Below are positions 8,417 to 16,936 of a stretch of DNA of 64,000 nucleotides, piece after piece (within the stretch, counting starts at the first letter, position 1; each line of letters opens with the position of its first letter). The DNA lies in NCBI RefSeq assembly GCF_027923555.1, contig NZ_AP025523.1, positions 3,042,484 to 3,106,483 of the forward strand. Reading direction: 5' to 3'. A program made the position numbers and the translations under genes. The notes under the pieces are model-generated. The model was given only the letters and a program-made list of their open reading frames with translations, was not told where the DNA came from and did no database searches. The stretch comes from Vulcanimicrobium alpinum. GTDB lineage: Bacteria; Vulcanimicrobiota; Vulcanimicrobiia; Vulcanimicrobiales; Vulcanimicrobiaceae.

Positions 8417-9669
8417 GCCGGCATCGGCCAGATCGGCGCTTTCACCGCGACATCGAACGGCCACACCGTCTCGTACTTGCCGTCCTGGATCTGTTCGATG
8501 ATCCCCACGCCGCCGACGTTCTGTCCCTGCGCGTCGAACTTGATCTGCTTCCACGGCATCAAGGTCAGAATGCCGGGGATGTTCGTGTTCTGCAGCGCCG
8601 TGCGGATCGCGTCGGGCTTCGTCGAGCCGGCGCGGTCGATCGCGTCGGCGAGCACGAGGACGCCCATGATGTCGCGCGCCGTGTTGCCGTCGAGCGGCTT
8701 GTCGCCGAAGCGCAGCCGGAACAGCTGGTCGATGAGCGGGACCGCTTTGTTGCGGTGCTTGATGTCGAGCGAGAACACTTCGCGGGTGAAGACGCCCTCC
8801 GCGTCCTTCCCTTCGGTCTTCACGAAGCCCGGATCGATGAAGCCGGCGTCCTGCGCCAAGATTCCCTGCAGCAGGATCCCCTGATCCTTGAACCCGCGCA
8901 TGAACAGCAGCGCGTCGGGCGCGTACGACGCCATCATCACGACGTCGGGCGCGGCGGCCTTGACCTTCTGCACTTCCGCGTTCACTTCGGTCGTCGTCGC
9001 CGGATACGCGACGCGCGTGACGATCGTGAAGCCGCGGCGCTTCCCGATCTCTTCTTCGGCGTCGCCGGCGCCGGTACCGAAGAGTCCGTCCTCGCCGACG
9101 ACCGCGACTTTCTTCACGGCGATCTTCTTGGTGCGGTTCAGGTCGGCGAAGAACTGGTAGAAGTTTTCGGCGAACGTCGCGTCGTTCGGCGTCGTGCGGA
9201 AGAACCACTTGAGCCCGCGCGCGGTGAGCGACGGCGCCGACGAGTCGGGGTTGAGGAACGGGATGCCGTAGCGTTCGGCGACTTGCGACGCGGTTGCGGT
9301 CGTCGACGAGGCGTACGTGCCGATCAGCGCGACCGCGTGCTCCTGCGTGATCAGCTGCTCCGCGGCGGCGCGCGCCTGATCGGGTTTCCCTTGCGAATCG
9401 GCGAAGACCAGCTTGATGCGCGCGTGCCCGAGGTGCGGCAGGCCACTCTTGCCGACCATCGGCAGCGGATAGGAGACGTGCCCGTTCACCAAGTCTGCGG
9501 CCAACGTCTGAGCGGTGCGCAGTCCCGCACCGGTCTGCGCCGACGGTCCGGTGAGCGGAAGGATCGAGCCGATGACGATCTCCTGCGGATCGGCGGCGCG
9601 CGACGCGAACGGCATCGATGCGACGGCGATCGCGGCGGCGAACGCGAGGCACACACGGCGGGCGGACAT
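8404..9669 (-). CDS. livK: Branched-chain-type periplasmic binding protein LivK
   Basis: Extracytoplasmic ligand-binding protein (421 residues, Peripla_BP_6 type). It has a cleavable-looking signal peptide ending near PFASRAA and the family start EIVIGSILPLTGPSAQTG; GTYASSTTATASQVAERY forms the ligand pocket region. Start ATG 9669 is preceded at 5 bp by a perfect AAGGAGG, and this ribosome site overlaps the stop codon of the upstream regulator (TGAAGGAGG). That arrangement makes it the second gene of the regulator-liv-hyuA operon. The strong ribosome site fits the usual excess of binding protein over permease. Confidence 0.93.
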   Translation of the reverse strand: MSARRVCLAFAAAIAVASMPFASRAADPQEIVIGSILPLTGPSAQTGAGLRTAQTLAADLVNGHVSYPLPMVGKSGLPHLGHARIKLVFADSQGKPDQARAAAEQLITQEHAVALIGTYASSTTATASQVAERYGIPFLNPDSSAPSLTARGLKWFFRTTPNDATFAENFYQFFADLNRTKKIAVKKVAVVGEDGLFGTGAGDAEEEIGKRRGFTIVTRVAYPATTTEVNAEVQKVKAAAPDVVMMASYAPDALLFMRGFKDQGILLQGILAQDAGFIDPGFVKTEGKDAEGVFTREVFSLDIKHRNKAVPLIDQLFRLRFGDKPLDGNTARDIMGVLVLADAIDRAGSTKPDAIRTALQNTNIPGILTLMPWKQIKFDAQGQNVGGVGIIEQIQDGKYETVWPFDVAVKAPIWPMPAWKR

Positions 9670-9680
9670 ACAAACCTCCT

Positions 9681-11111
9681 TCATGCGAGTGTCGGAACGG
9701 GACGTGCCGCGAGCGAGGCGTCGCGCACGCGCGCGATCGCATCGGGGCCGAGGGCGCGCGCGATGCGGTCGTCGACCACGCGCATCGCGGCGACGAAGCG
9801 GTCGCGGGCCGCCTCGTCGAGTTCGATCAGGGTCATGCGCCGGGCCAGTTCGGCGTGCAGCTCGGCTTCGAGCCGTTCCGCCTGCAGGCGCTGCTCGGCG
9901 ATCGCGTCGCGCATCGCCGAGCGCACGATCGCCGCGCGGCTGCCGAGCCCCGCGAGGATCTCGGCGTTGGCGAAGAGCGCGGCCACCGAGACGGCGTGCC
10001 GCGTCAGCGTGAGATACCGCTGGCTGCGCCACAGCTCGAGTCCGGCGACGTTCGCGAGCGCGTTCTCCTGCGCGTCGATCTCGCACGCGGCGAGCGCTTC
10101 GGCGAGGCGCGGAAACGGCAACGGCACCGCGACGGCGCGAAACGCTTCAGCGAGATGAACGTTGATCGGCGACTGCTGCACGCGCAGCCGGAGCTGCGCG
10201 ACGTCTGCCGGCGCGCGCACCGCGACATCACGGGTCGTGACCGAGCGGAAGCCGTTGGCCGCATACCCGAGTCCTTCGAGGCCGAATGCTTGCGCGTCGG
10301 CGAGGACGCCGGCGGCGAACGGGCCATCGAGAAACGCGTGCGCGTGCGCGAAATCGTCGAGCAGATACGGCAGTTCGATGAGCTGCGCGTCGGGGATGAG
10401 GTTGCCGGCGACGGGGACCGTCACCGACGCGATCGCGACGTCGCCGCTGCGCACGTCGACGAGCGTTTGCAGTTCGCCGCCGCGCGCCGCCGACGGCAGG
10501 TCGAGCACGATGCGGATCGCGCCGCCGGTGCGCTGTTCGACGAGCACCGCGAAGCGCGTGAGAATGCGGCCGACGATCGAGCGCGGGACGGTCAGGGTCG
10601 CGGCGCGCAGGGTGGTGACGACGCCGGCCCGCGGGCGCAGCGCCGGCGCCCCGCGCTCCGGCGCCTGCGCCGTCCCGGCGGCGATCGTCTGCACCACCCG
10701 ATCGATGCGCGCGAGCGCCGCAGCATCGAGATCGGCCTCCAGGCTGCAGAGTGCGCGGCCGATGGGTTCGAGCCGCGCCGCGAGCGCGCGTCCGGCGTCG
10801 GTGGCGTGCGCGCGGATGACGCGCCGGTCGGCGGCGTCCGGCCGTCGCTCCAGCAGGCCCGATGCTTCGAGCCGGTCGAGGTGGCCGCTCAGCGACGAAG
10901 CGTCGAGACGCAGTTCGGCGGCGACGTCGCTCGGCCGGAGCCCCTCGTCGCCCGCGACGAGCAGCAGCAGCACGAAGTACGGAACGTAGCTCAGTCCGTA
11001 CGGCCGCAGACGGCGATTGTACTCGCGCACCATCGCGCGCGCAGCCGCGTCGAGGGGAAATCCCCGAAAATCGGACGGACGCAGCGCCGAACGCCGCGAC
11101 GTTGTTCCCAA
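9681..11111 (-). CDS. MarR-type regulator fused to a TRAP (DctP) solute-binding domain
   Basis: 476 residues, no signal peptide and no membrane segment. Residues ~20-155 form a MarR winged helix: LRPSDVAAELRLDASSLSGH (recognition region), then RLEASGLLERRPDAADRR (wing). Residues ~164-476 match TRAP-family DctP binding proteins almost motif for motif: VEQRTGGAIRI, DFAHAHAFLDGPF, YAANGFR (286-289), LRLRVQQSP with the conserved ligand Arg at 310, and EIDAQENALANV. DctP proteins are normally periplasmic; here the fold would act as a cytosolic sensor, probably of a carboxylate. The start is TTG 11111, chosen because AGGAGG lies 6 bp upstream and a good promoter ends about 34 bp before it; an ATG at 11231 lies upstream of that promoter. 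It is the first gene of the liv-hyuA operon, so it likely controls it. Confidence 0.88.
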   Translation of the reverse strand: MGTTSRRSALRPSDFRGFPLDAAARAMVREYNRRLRPYGLSYVPYFVLLLLVAGDEGLRPSDVAAELRLDASSLSGHLDRLEASGLLERRPDAADRRVIRAHATDAGRALAARLEPIGRALCSLEADLDAAALARIDRVVQTIAAGTAQAPERGAPALRPRAGVVTTLRAATLTVPRSIVGRILTRFAVLVEQRTGGAIRIVLDLPSAARGGELQTLVDVRSGDVAIASVTVPVAGNLIPDAQLIELPYLLDDFAHAHAFLDGPFAAGVLADAQAFGLEGLGYAANGFRSVTTRDVAVRAPADVAQLRLRVQQSPINVHLAEAFRAVAVPLPFPRLAEALAACEIDAQENALANVAGLELWRSQRYLTLTRHAVSVAALFANAEILAGLGSRAAIVRSAMRDAIAEQRLQAERLEAELHAELARRMTLIELDEAARDRFVAAMRVVDDRIARALGPDAIARVRDASLAARPVPTLA

Positions 11112-11144
11112 CTCGCGCCTCCTCGCCGTGGCGGCGATTCCGTG

Positions 11145-11173
11145 ACGATACGAGCGGACGCCGGTCACGTCAA
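11145..11173 (-). promoter_or_regulatory. Sigma-70 promoter of the marR-dctP/liv/hyuA operon
   Basis: On the minus strand TTGACG (11173-11168) and TATCGT (11150-11145) are separated by 17 bp, with predicted transcription start near 11138. The resulting leader of about 27 nt contains AGGAGG and leads to the TTG start at 11111. A CGTGAC/GTCACG inverted pair (11141-11146 and 11164-11169) straddles the promoter. Confidence 0.7.
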
Positions 11174-11191
11174 TAGTTCGGTTCCGAAGTA
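11174..11191. promoter_or_regulatory. Candidate operator palindrome next to the -35 box
   Basis: TAGTTCGG-TT-CCGAAGTA is an 18-bp imperfect palindrome (8-bp arms, one mismatched pair) that directly abuts the -35 hexamer of the regulator promoter and lies in the divergent spacer before the subtilase gene. Its size and position fit a MarR-dimer site. Binding is inferred only. Confidence 0.45.
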
Positions 11192-11241
11192 CCGGGCCGC
11201 CGCGCAAGGAGCGCTCCCGCGGCCAGGCCAACCGAGCCGTG

Positions 11242-13041
11242 ATGCCGCCGGAGATCGTGACGCTGCCCCTGCGCGCGATGATGCAGGTCAGCGCCGGCCA
11301 GCCGATTCACGTCATCGTCGAGGTCGCGCTCGACCGCGGCGCTCCCGATCCGTATGCCGACCTCGGCGCGCGCTGCGCGCAGGTCGCCGCGCAGCTCCGC
11401 GACGCCGGCGGGACGATCGCCGACCCGCAGGATCCCGCGATCGCGCCCTACGTCTTCGCGCTGCTGACCGCCTCACAGGTCGAGACGGTCGCGGCCTCCG
11501 CCGCGCCGATCGCGAGGCTCGCGCTCAACGAGTGGTTCTCCAAGGATGCTCCGCGCGGTGCGCCGTCCGAGTTCAATCGCCGCGATCTGATCCGCGAAGT
11601 GATCGCCGAGCCGCTCGCCACCCGCGTGCGTACGACGCCCGGCGCGCTGCAGGACGTCATCATCGATCTCGACGTCACCCGTACCAGCAAAGCCTCACGC
11701 GCCGTCGCCGAACAGCTGCTGGGGCGCGTGCAGGCCCGCGATCCGGCAGCGTGCGCGTGGCGCAGCGACGCCGACGCGACGCATCCGTACATCTTCGCGT
11801 CGATGACGGGCTACGCGATCCTCGCGCTGATCGACCTCGACCGCACGCCGGCGCCGCCCGAACGCGCGATCTACCGCGTCTGGGAAGACGCGACGGTGCG
11901 CGCGTGCATCAACCGCTCGATCGCGACCGTCAAAGCCGACGCGGCGCAGATCGCGTTCTCCGCGACCGGCAAGGGAATCGTGTGGGGCGTCCTCGACAGC
12001 GGGATCGACGCGACCCACCCGCACTTCGCGCACTACAAGAACCTCGATCTCTCACAGCGCGCGCCGCTCGCGCACCGCGATCTCCGCGCGGGAGCGAAAG
12101 ACGATACGCAGGCGCTCGTCGACGTCAACGGACACGGGACGCACGTCGCCGGGATCATCTTCGGCGCGATGTCGCGTGCGTGGGAGCAGCAACCGGTCGC
12201 GGTCGTCACTGCGCGCAACGAGGCGGGGATCGAAGAGAAACAGGCCCAGGATCTCGACGCGATCGCCGGGATGGCGCCGCAGTGCACGCTCTTGAGCCTG
12301 CGCGTCCTCGACGACGACGCGAGCGGACGCGTCAGCACGATCATCGACGGGATCGATCAAGTCCAGCGCTGGAACGACTTCGGCCGACGCATCGTCGTGC
12401 ACGGGCTCAACCTCAGCCTGGGCTACCCGTTCGAAGCGGAGTGGTTCGCCTGCGGGCAGAGCCCGCTGTGCATCGAGATCGACCGGCTCGTCAGTTCGGG
12501 CGTCGTCGTCGTGGTCGCCGCCGGCAACTCCGGCTACGGCTATCTCTCGACCGAATACACGGGCGCCGTCTCGCAAGGGATCGGGATGTCGATCAACGAT
12601 CCCGGCAACGCCGAGCTCGCGATCACCGTCGGCGCGACGCACCGCACCGAACCGCATCGCTACGGCGTCTCGTACTTCTCGTCGAAAGGCCCCACCGGCG
12701 ACGGCCGATCAAAACCCGACGTCCTCGCGCCCGGCGAGCGGATCATCTCGTGCGCGTCGGCGCAGAGCCGGGTGGATCAGACGCTCGCGCCGGCCGGCGG
12801 CGCGCCCCCGCTGGCGCTCGCCGCGGGCGCCTACACGTACAAAGAAGACAGCGGGACGAGCATGGCCGCACCGCACGTGTCCGGGATCATTGCGGCGTTT
12901 CTCTCGATCCGTCAGGAATATATCGGACGGCCCGGCGAGGTAAAGGCGATCTTCACCGGCACCGCGACCGACCTGCGCCGCGACCGCAATTTCCAAGGTG
13001 CGGGGCTGGTCGATCTCATGCGCGCCATCCAATCCGTCTGA
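11242..13041 (+). CDS. S8-family subtilisin-like serine protease
   Basis: 599-residue subtilase. The triad is intact: Asp ~252 in GVLDSGIDATHPHF, His ~298 in VNGHGTHVAGI and Ser ~540 in DSGTSMAAPHVSG; the oxyanion Asn is in VAAGNSGYG. About 230 residues precede the catalytic domain, and there is no recognisable signal peptide, so it may act in the cytosol or use another route. ATG 11242 follows an in-frame GTG at 11239 by one codon; neither has a strong ribosome site. It is followed at 10 bp by the hydrolase gene, so the two are likely co-transcribed. Confidence 0.9.
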   Translation: MPPEIVTLPLRAMMQVSAGQPIHVIVEVALDRGAPDPYADLGARCAQVAAQLRDAGGTIADPQDPAIAPYVFALLTASQVETVAASAAPIARLALNEWFSKDAPRGAPSEFNRRDLIREVIAEPLATRVRTTPGALQDVIIDLDVTRTSKASRAVAEQLLGRVQARDPAACAWRSDADATHPYIFASMTGYAILALIDLDRTPAPPERAIYRVWEDATVRACINRSIATVKADAAQIAFSATGKGIVWGVLDSGIDATHPHFAHYKNLDLSQRAPLAHRDLRAGAKDDTQALVDVNGHGTHVAGIIFGAMSRAWEQQPVAVVTARNEAGIEEKQAQDLDAIAGMAPQCTLLSLRVLDDDASGRVSTIIDGIDQVQRWNDFGRRIVVHGLNLSLGYPFEAEWFACGQSPLCIEIDRLVSSGVVVVVAAGNSGYGYLSTEYTGAVSQGIGMSINDPGNAELAITVGATHRTEPHRYGVSYFSSKGPTGDGRSKPDVLAPGERIISCASAQSRVDQTLAPAGGAPPLALAAGAYTYKEDSGTSMAAPHVSGIIAAFLSIRQEYIGRPGEVKAIFTGTATDLRRDRNFQGAGLVDLMRAIQSV

Positions 13042-13051
13042 AGGGTTCGCC

Positions 13052-14395
13052 ATGATCGCGCTGGGGACGATGAACGCCGCGCTCGTGCACTACGACGACG
13101 GCGGCGCGGTGACCGATGCGGACGAGAGCGCGTTCCTCGGCGAGGTCACGGCGCAGGCGCCGCGCCATCTGTTCGTCATCTCGCACGGCTGGAACAACGA
13201 CGAAGCCGAAGCGCTCGATCTGTACCAGCGCTTCTTCTCCGCGGCCGATCAGGTGTGGGGCGCGGTCACGGAGTGGGACGCGACGCAGGCCGAGTGCTTC
13301 GCGTTGGGCGTGATCTGGCCGTCGAAGAAGTTCGACGAGAACGCGTTCGCCGCCGCGTCCGGTTCGGCACCGGGCGCCGCGGCGGGGATCGGCGCGGACA
13401 CGGTCGATCAGCAGATCGCGGCGCAGGTGAGGGTGCTCAAGCAGGTCGCCGACGATCCCGCGGCGGCCGCGCTGCTCGATCACGCGATCGCGGTGATTCC
13501 GCAGCTCAGCGTGAGCCGCAGCGCGCAGGACGACTTCGTCGCCGCGCTCGCCGCGGCGTTCCCGCACCCGCCGCAGGAGCCCGATCCCGGACTCGACACG
13601 GGGCTGAACGCGCTCAACACGAGCGCGGGGCACGACGTGCTCGCGCAGATCGTGGCGAACCTGCACGCCGGTCCCGCCGCGGCGGCCGTCGCCGCACACG
13701 CCGGCGGCGCCGCGGCGATCGGCGGCGCGGCCGGCTTCAACCCGCTCGGTGCGATCAAGAACGCGGCGCTCGTGCTCGCCAACGTGACGACGTACTGGAC
13801 GATGAAGGAACGCGCGGGCGTGACCGGCCGGACCGGCGTCGCGCAGACGCTCGCGAAGGCGATGGTCGCCGTCCCGGACGCGACGGTGCATCTGATCGGA
13901 CACAGTTTCGGCGGACGTCTCGTCACGGCGGCCGCGAACGCGCTCACCGGCGGCATCGCCGGACATCAGGTCGCAACGATGATGCTGCTGCAGGCGGCGT
14001 ACTCGCACTACGGGCTCGCGCACGACTACCAGCCCAATACCGACGGAATGTTCCGCAGCGTGCTCACCGGGGCGAAGGTCGCGCGCGAGATACAGATCAC
14101 GCACAGCATCCACGATCTCGCCGTCGGCCTCGCATATCCGATCGCGTCGGCGTTGGCGCGTCAGATCGGCGCCGCCGTCTTCGTCAACCCCTACGGCGGC
14201 ATGGGCGCCGACGGCGCGCGTGCGACGCCCGAGGCGTTCGAGGACACGCTCGGGCCGGCCGGGACGGCATACGCGCCGGTGCAGGCACCGGCGATCGTGC
14301 GCAACCTCAACGGCGACGCGTCGATCTCCAGCCACGGCGACGTGGCGCGGCCGGAAACGGCCTACGCGACGCTCGTCGCCGCGTCGCGCGCGTAG
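13052..14395 (+). CDS. Alpha/beta-fold serine hydrolase (lipase/esterase-like)
   Basis: 447 residues. The N-terminal HLFVISHGWNN looks like the oxyanion strand of an alpha/beta hydrolase, HLIGHSFGGRL is a clear nucleophile elbow (GxSxG), and a late His in SISSHGDVARPE could complete the triad. The middle (residues ~80-240) is Ala-rich and variable and may be a lid. No signal peptide is seen. Start ATG 13052 has AAGGG upstream and lies 10 bp after the subtilase stop. The substrate is unknown; pairing with a protease suggests a shared hydrolytic or secreted-effector-like function, which is inference. Confidence 0.75.
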   Translation: MIALGTMNAALVHYDDGGAVTDADESAFLGEVTAQAPRHLFVISHGWNNDEAEALDLYQRFFSAADQVWGAVTEWDATQAECFALGVIWPSKKFDENAFAAASGSAPGAAAGIGADTVDQQIAAQVRVLKQVADDPAAAALLDHAIAVIPQLSVSRSAQDDFVAALAAAFPHPPQEPDPGLDTGLNALNTSAGHDVLAQIVANLHAGPAAAAVAAHAGGAAAIGGAAGFNPLGAIKNAALVLANVTTYWTMKERAGVTGRTGVAQTLAKAMVAVPDATVHLIGHSFGGRLVTAAANALTGGIAGHQVATMMLLQAAYSHYGLAHDYQPNTDGMFRSVLTGAKVAREIQITHSIHDLAVGLAYPIASALARQIGAAVFVNPYGGMGADGARATPEAFEDTLGPAGTAYAPVQAPAIVRNLNGDASISSHGDVARPETAYATLVAASRA

Positions 14396-14398
14396 AAC

Positions 14399-15260
14399 GT
14401 GCTCTCTACGTTCTCGATCGTCGCGACCGATCCGGGCGCGCACGAAATCGGCATCGCCGTGCAGTCGAAGTTTCTCTCGGTCGGCGCGGTCGTGCCGTGG
14501 CTCGCGAGCGACGCCGGCGCGATCGCGACGCAAGCCTGGACGAACACGGCCTTCGGCCCGCGCACGCTCGACCTGCTGCGCGCCGGAGAGTCGCCGGAGA
14601 TGATCGCGCAGACGCTGATCACGGGCGATCCGAACGCCGCCGACCGGCAGTTCGGGATCGTCGCGCTCGACGGACGCGCCGCGACGTATACCGGAAGCGG
14701 CTGCATCCCGTGGGCGGGCGGCGTCGCCGGAGACGTCTACGCAGCGCAGGGGAATTGCCTGGCCGGGCCCGGCGTCGTCGAGGCGATGGCGTCGACGTAC
14801 ACGAGCGCGCGCGGAACGCTCGCCGACCGCCTCGTCGCCGCACTCGCGCCGGTCAGCGCGAAGGCGGCGACAAGCGCGGCCAGCAGAGCGCCGCGCTGAT
14901 CGTCCTTAAACCCGGCGGCGGCTACGGCGGCTTCAGATCGCTACGTCGACCTGCGCGTCGACGATCATTCCGCACCGATCGACGAGCTCGCGCGGCTGCT
15001 CGAGCTGCACAAACTCTATTTCTTCCCACCCGCTCCGGAGGACGTGCTGACGATCGACGACGCGCTTCGGCCGCACGATCGTCGCGCATCTTGCCCGCGC
15101 CGGCGCCCTGCCGCACGATGAAGGCCCGTACGACGACGCGGCGCGCGAGGCGCTCGTCGCGTTCATGCACGTCGAGAACCTCGAGAACCGCGCCCGCACC
15201 GACAACACGATCGACCGCCAAACCCTAGACTATCTGCACGCCGTCGCGTCGACCCGTTAG
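14399..15260 (+). pseudogene. DUF1028-family (Ntn-hydrolase-like) gene with three apparent frameshifts
   Basis: The first ~150 residues read as a normal DUF1028 protein: FSIVATDPGAHEIGIAVQSK, VPWLASDAGAIATQAW and GNCLAGPGVVEAMASTY. Reading frame is lost near 14850, recovered in another frame (KRGQQSAALIVLKPGGGYGG), lost again near 14936 (then RYVDLRVDDHSAPIDELARL) and again near 15065 (then VAHLARAGALPHDEGPYDD to a TAG at 15258-15260). All four pieces are collinear with a full-length family member of ~285 residues. Either a pseudogene or a cluster of single-base assembly errors. It ends 4 bp into the convergent lipoprotein gene. Confidence 0.82.
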
Positions 15261-16936
15261 ATCTCGAACTGCCAGGCGTTCCAGGATTCCACGATGCCGT
15301 TGGGGCGGAAGTTCTTGAGGTCGGTGCTCACGGCTTCGATCTGGCGCGGCCACCAGAGGTAGATGAACGGCGCGTCGCGCGCGAGCAGCGACTCGATCGT
15401 CGCGTAGGCGCGTTTGCGCGTCGGGCGGTCGTAGTTCGTCAGCGCGATCTTCTGCGCGGCGTCCATCTCGGGACTGCAGTACCGCGACCAGTTGTAGCCG
15501 TGCGGCGCGAGCTCGCTGCAGAGCAGCTGCGTCGAATCGTCGGGATCGGACCCGGCGTACCAGGTCTGCAGGCCGAGGTCGTACTTCCCGTCGGCGAGGA
15601 TCCCGTTCCCGGGCGCCCCGTAGAGCAGCGCTGTCGTGTACCCCTTGAGCGCAATCTCGATCCCGGCCTCGCGCAGCATCGACGCGATGAGCACACTGCG
15701 CTGACGGTCCGTCGCGCTGTCGCTGCGATACGCGACGCCGAGCTCCAGGCGCTTCCCGTTGCGCGCGCGGATCCCGTCGACGCCGGCGTGCCAGCCGGCC
15801 GCGTCGAGCAGGGCGCGCGCCCGCGGCAGATCGCGACGGCTGGTCCCGGCCCGCGGATCGAACGCCCACAACAGCGGCGGCAGGTCTTCCGTCGCGGCGA
15901 CGGTGGTGCCGAACGTCGCATCGCGCACGAGCTGTCCCTTGTCGATCGCGAGGCCGATCGCACGCCGGACGCGTACGTCGTCGAGCGGCAGCCGGGACAG
16001 GTTGATGATGATCGCATCGTTGCCGTTGAACGGAACGAGCCGCACGTCGACGCCGTCGATCGTTTTCAACTGCGGATAGACACGCGGCGTCGCCTGCGCG
16101 AACCAGTCGATCTCGTGCGCGCGCAGCTGGTTGACCAGCGTGTTCTCGTCGGGGACGAAGCGGAGTTCGATCGACTGCAGCCTGGGCTTTCCCAGAAAGT
16201 AGCCGGGATTGCGAACGTACTCGATGCGGTCGCCGCGCACCCAGCGCTCGATCTTGAACGGACCGGTCCCCACCGGGCTCTCGTTGAACGGCACGCGGTT
16301 GAGATCGTGATACTTCGCGAGCAGGTGCGCGGGCATGATCATGTAGGGCGCGTCGCTGTGCGCGAAAAACGTGTGAACCGCCGGCGCGAACGGCGCTTTC
16401 AGGCGGAACACGACCGTGTACGCGTCCGGCGTCTCGACGCGCGCGATCCGGTCGTAGCCGTGACGCGTCGCGACGTTGGTGTTGGGGTTCATGATCGCCG
16501 CGACGGTGAACGCGACGTCGCGACTGGTGAACGGCGCGCCGTCGTGCCATTTCACCCCGTGCCGAAGATGATAGGTGATCGTAAGGCCGTCGCGCGAGAT
16601 CCCGCCGTTTTCGAGCGTCGGCACCTCGGCCGCGAGCACCGGGACGTCACGGCCGGCGGGGTCGGTCGCGATCAGCGGATCGAGCACGAACGTCTGCGCA
16701 AACGCTTCGATCTGCTGCGTCGAGAGGATCGGGTCGAGCGTGTTCAGCGTACCGGCGATCCCGATGCGCAGTTTGCCCGGGATCGTCCACGGATGGGTGC
16801 CGGCCGGCCGCGCGGTCTGGGCCGCCGGCTGCTGCGCGCAGCCGGCGAGGAGTGCGGCGGCGCACGCGGCACGAGCGAGGTCGCACCAACGGACGCGCGC
16901 AAGCCTCCGTCGCCGGACGAGAGCAAGGTGGATCAT
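15257..16936 (-). CDS. Family-5 (peptide/nickel-type) solute-binding lipoprotein
   Basis: 559 residues. An Arg-rich N-terminus and hydrophobic stretch end in the lipobox LLAGC, so the mature protein is probably membrane-anchored by a lipid. SBP_bac_5 features include TLNTLDPILSTQQIEAFAQT, GLTITYHLRHGVKWHDGAP, SPVGTGPFKIERW and VRRAIGLAIDKGQLVRDATF. No permease or ATPase genes are adjacent, so it is an orphan binding protein. The ATG at 16936 overlaps the ATG of the divergent gene by two bases (CATG); an internal GTG near the signal peptide is a possible alternative start. Confidence 0.88.
   Translation of the reverse strand: MIHLALVRRRRLARVRWCDLARAACAAALLAGCAQQPAAQTARPAGTHPWTIPGKLRIGIAGTLNTLDPILSTQQIEAFAQTFVLDPLIATDPAGRDVPVLAAEVPTLENGGISRDGLTITYHLRHGVKWHDGAPFTSRDVAFTVAAIMNPNTNVATRHGYDRIARVETPDAYTVVFRLKAPFAPAVHTFFAHSDAPYMIMPAHLLAKYHDLNRVPFNESPVGTGPFKIERWVRGDRIEYVRNPGYFLGKPRLQSIELRFVPDENTLVNQLRAHEIDWFAQATPRVYPQLKTIDGVDVRLVPFNGNDAIIINLSRLPLDDVRVRRAIGLAIDKGQLVRDATFGTTVAATEDLPPLLWAFDPRAGTSRRDLPRARALLDAAGWHAGVDGIRARNGKRLELGVAYRSDSATDRQRSVLIASMLREAGIEIALKGYTTALLYGAPGNGILADGKYDLGLQTWYAGSDPDDSTQLLCSELAPHGYNWSRYCSPEMDAAQKIALTNYDRPTRKRAYATIESLLARDAPFIYLWWPRQIEAVSTDLKNFRPNGIVESWNAWQFEI

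Noticed and set aside
9618-13055. Very long plus-strand open frame of over 1100 codons
   Set aside because: Runs antisense to the regulator gene and then out of frame through the subtilase gene; Arg-rich with no conserved text.
13255-15228. Separate protein-coding gene in a shifted frame over the hydrolase
   Set aside because: Only its end (from about 14850) has real homology, as part of the frameshifted DUF1028 gene; the rest is a shadow.
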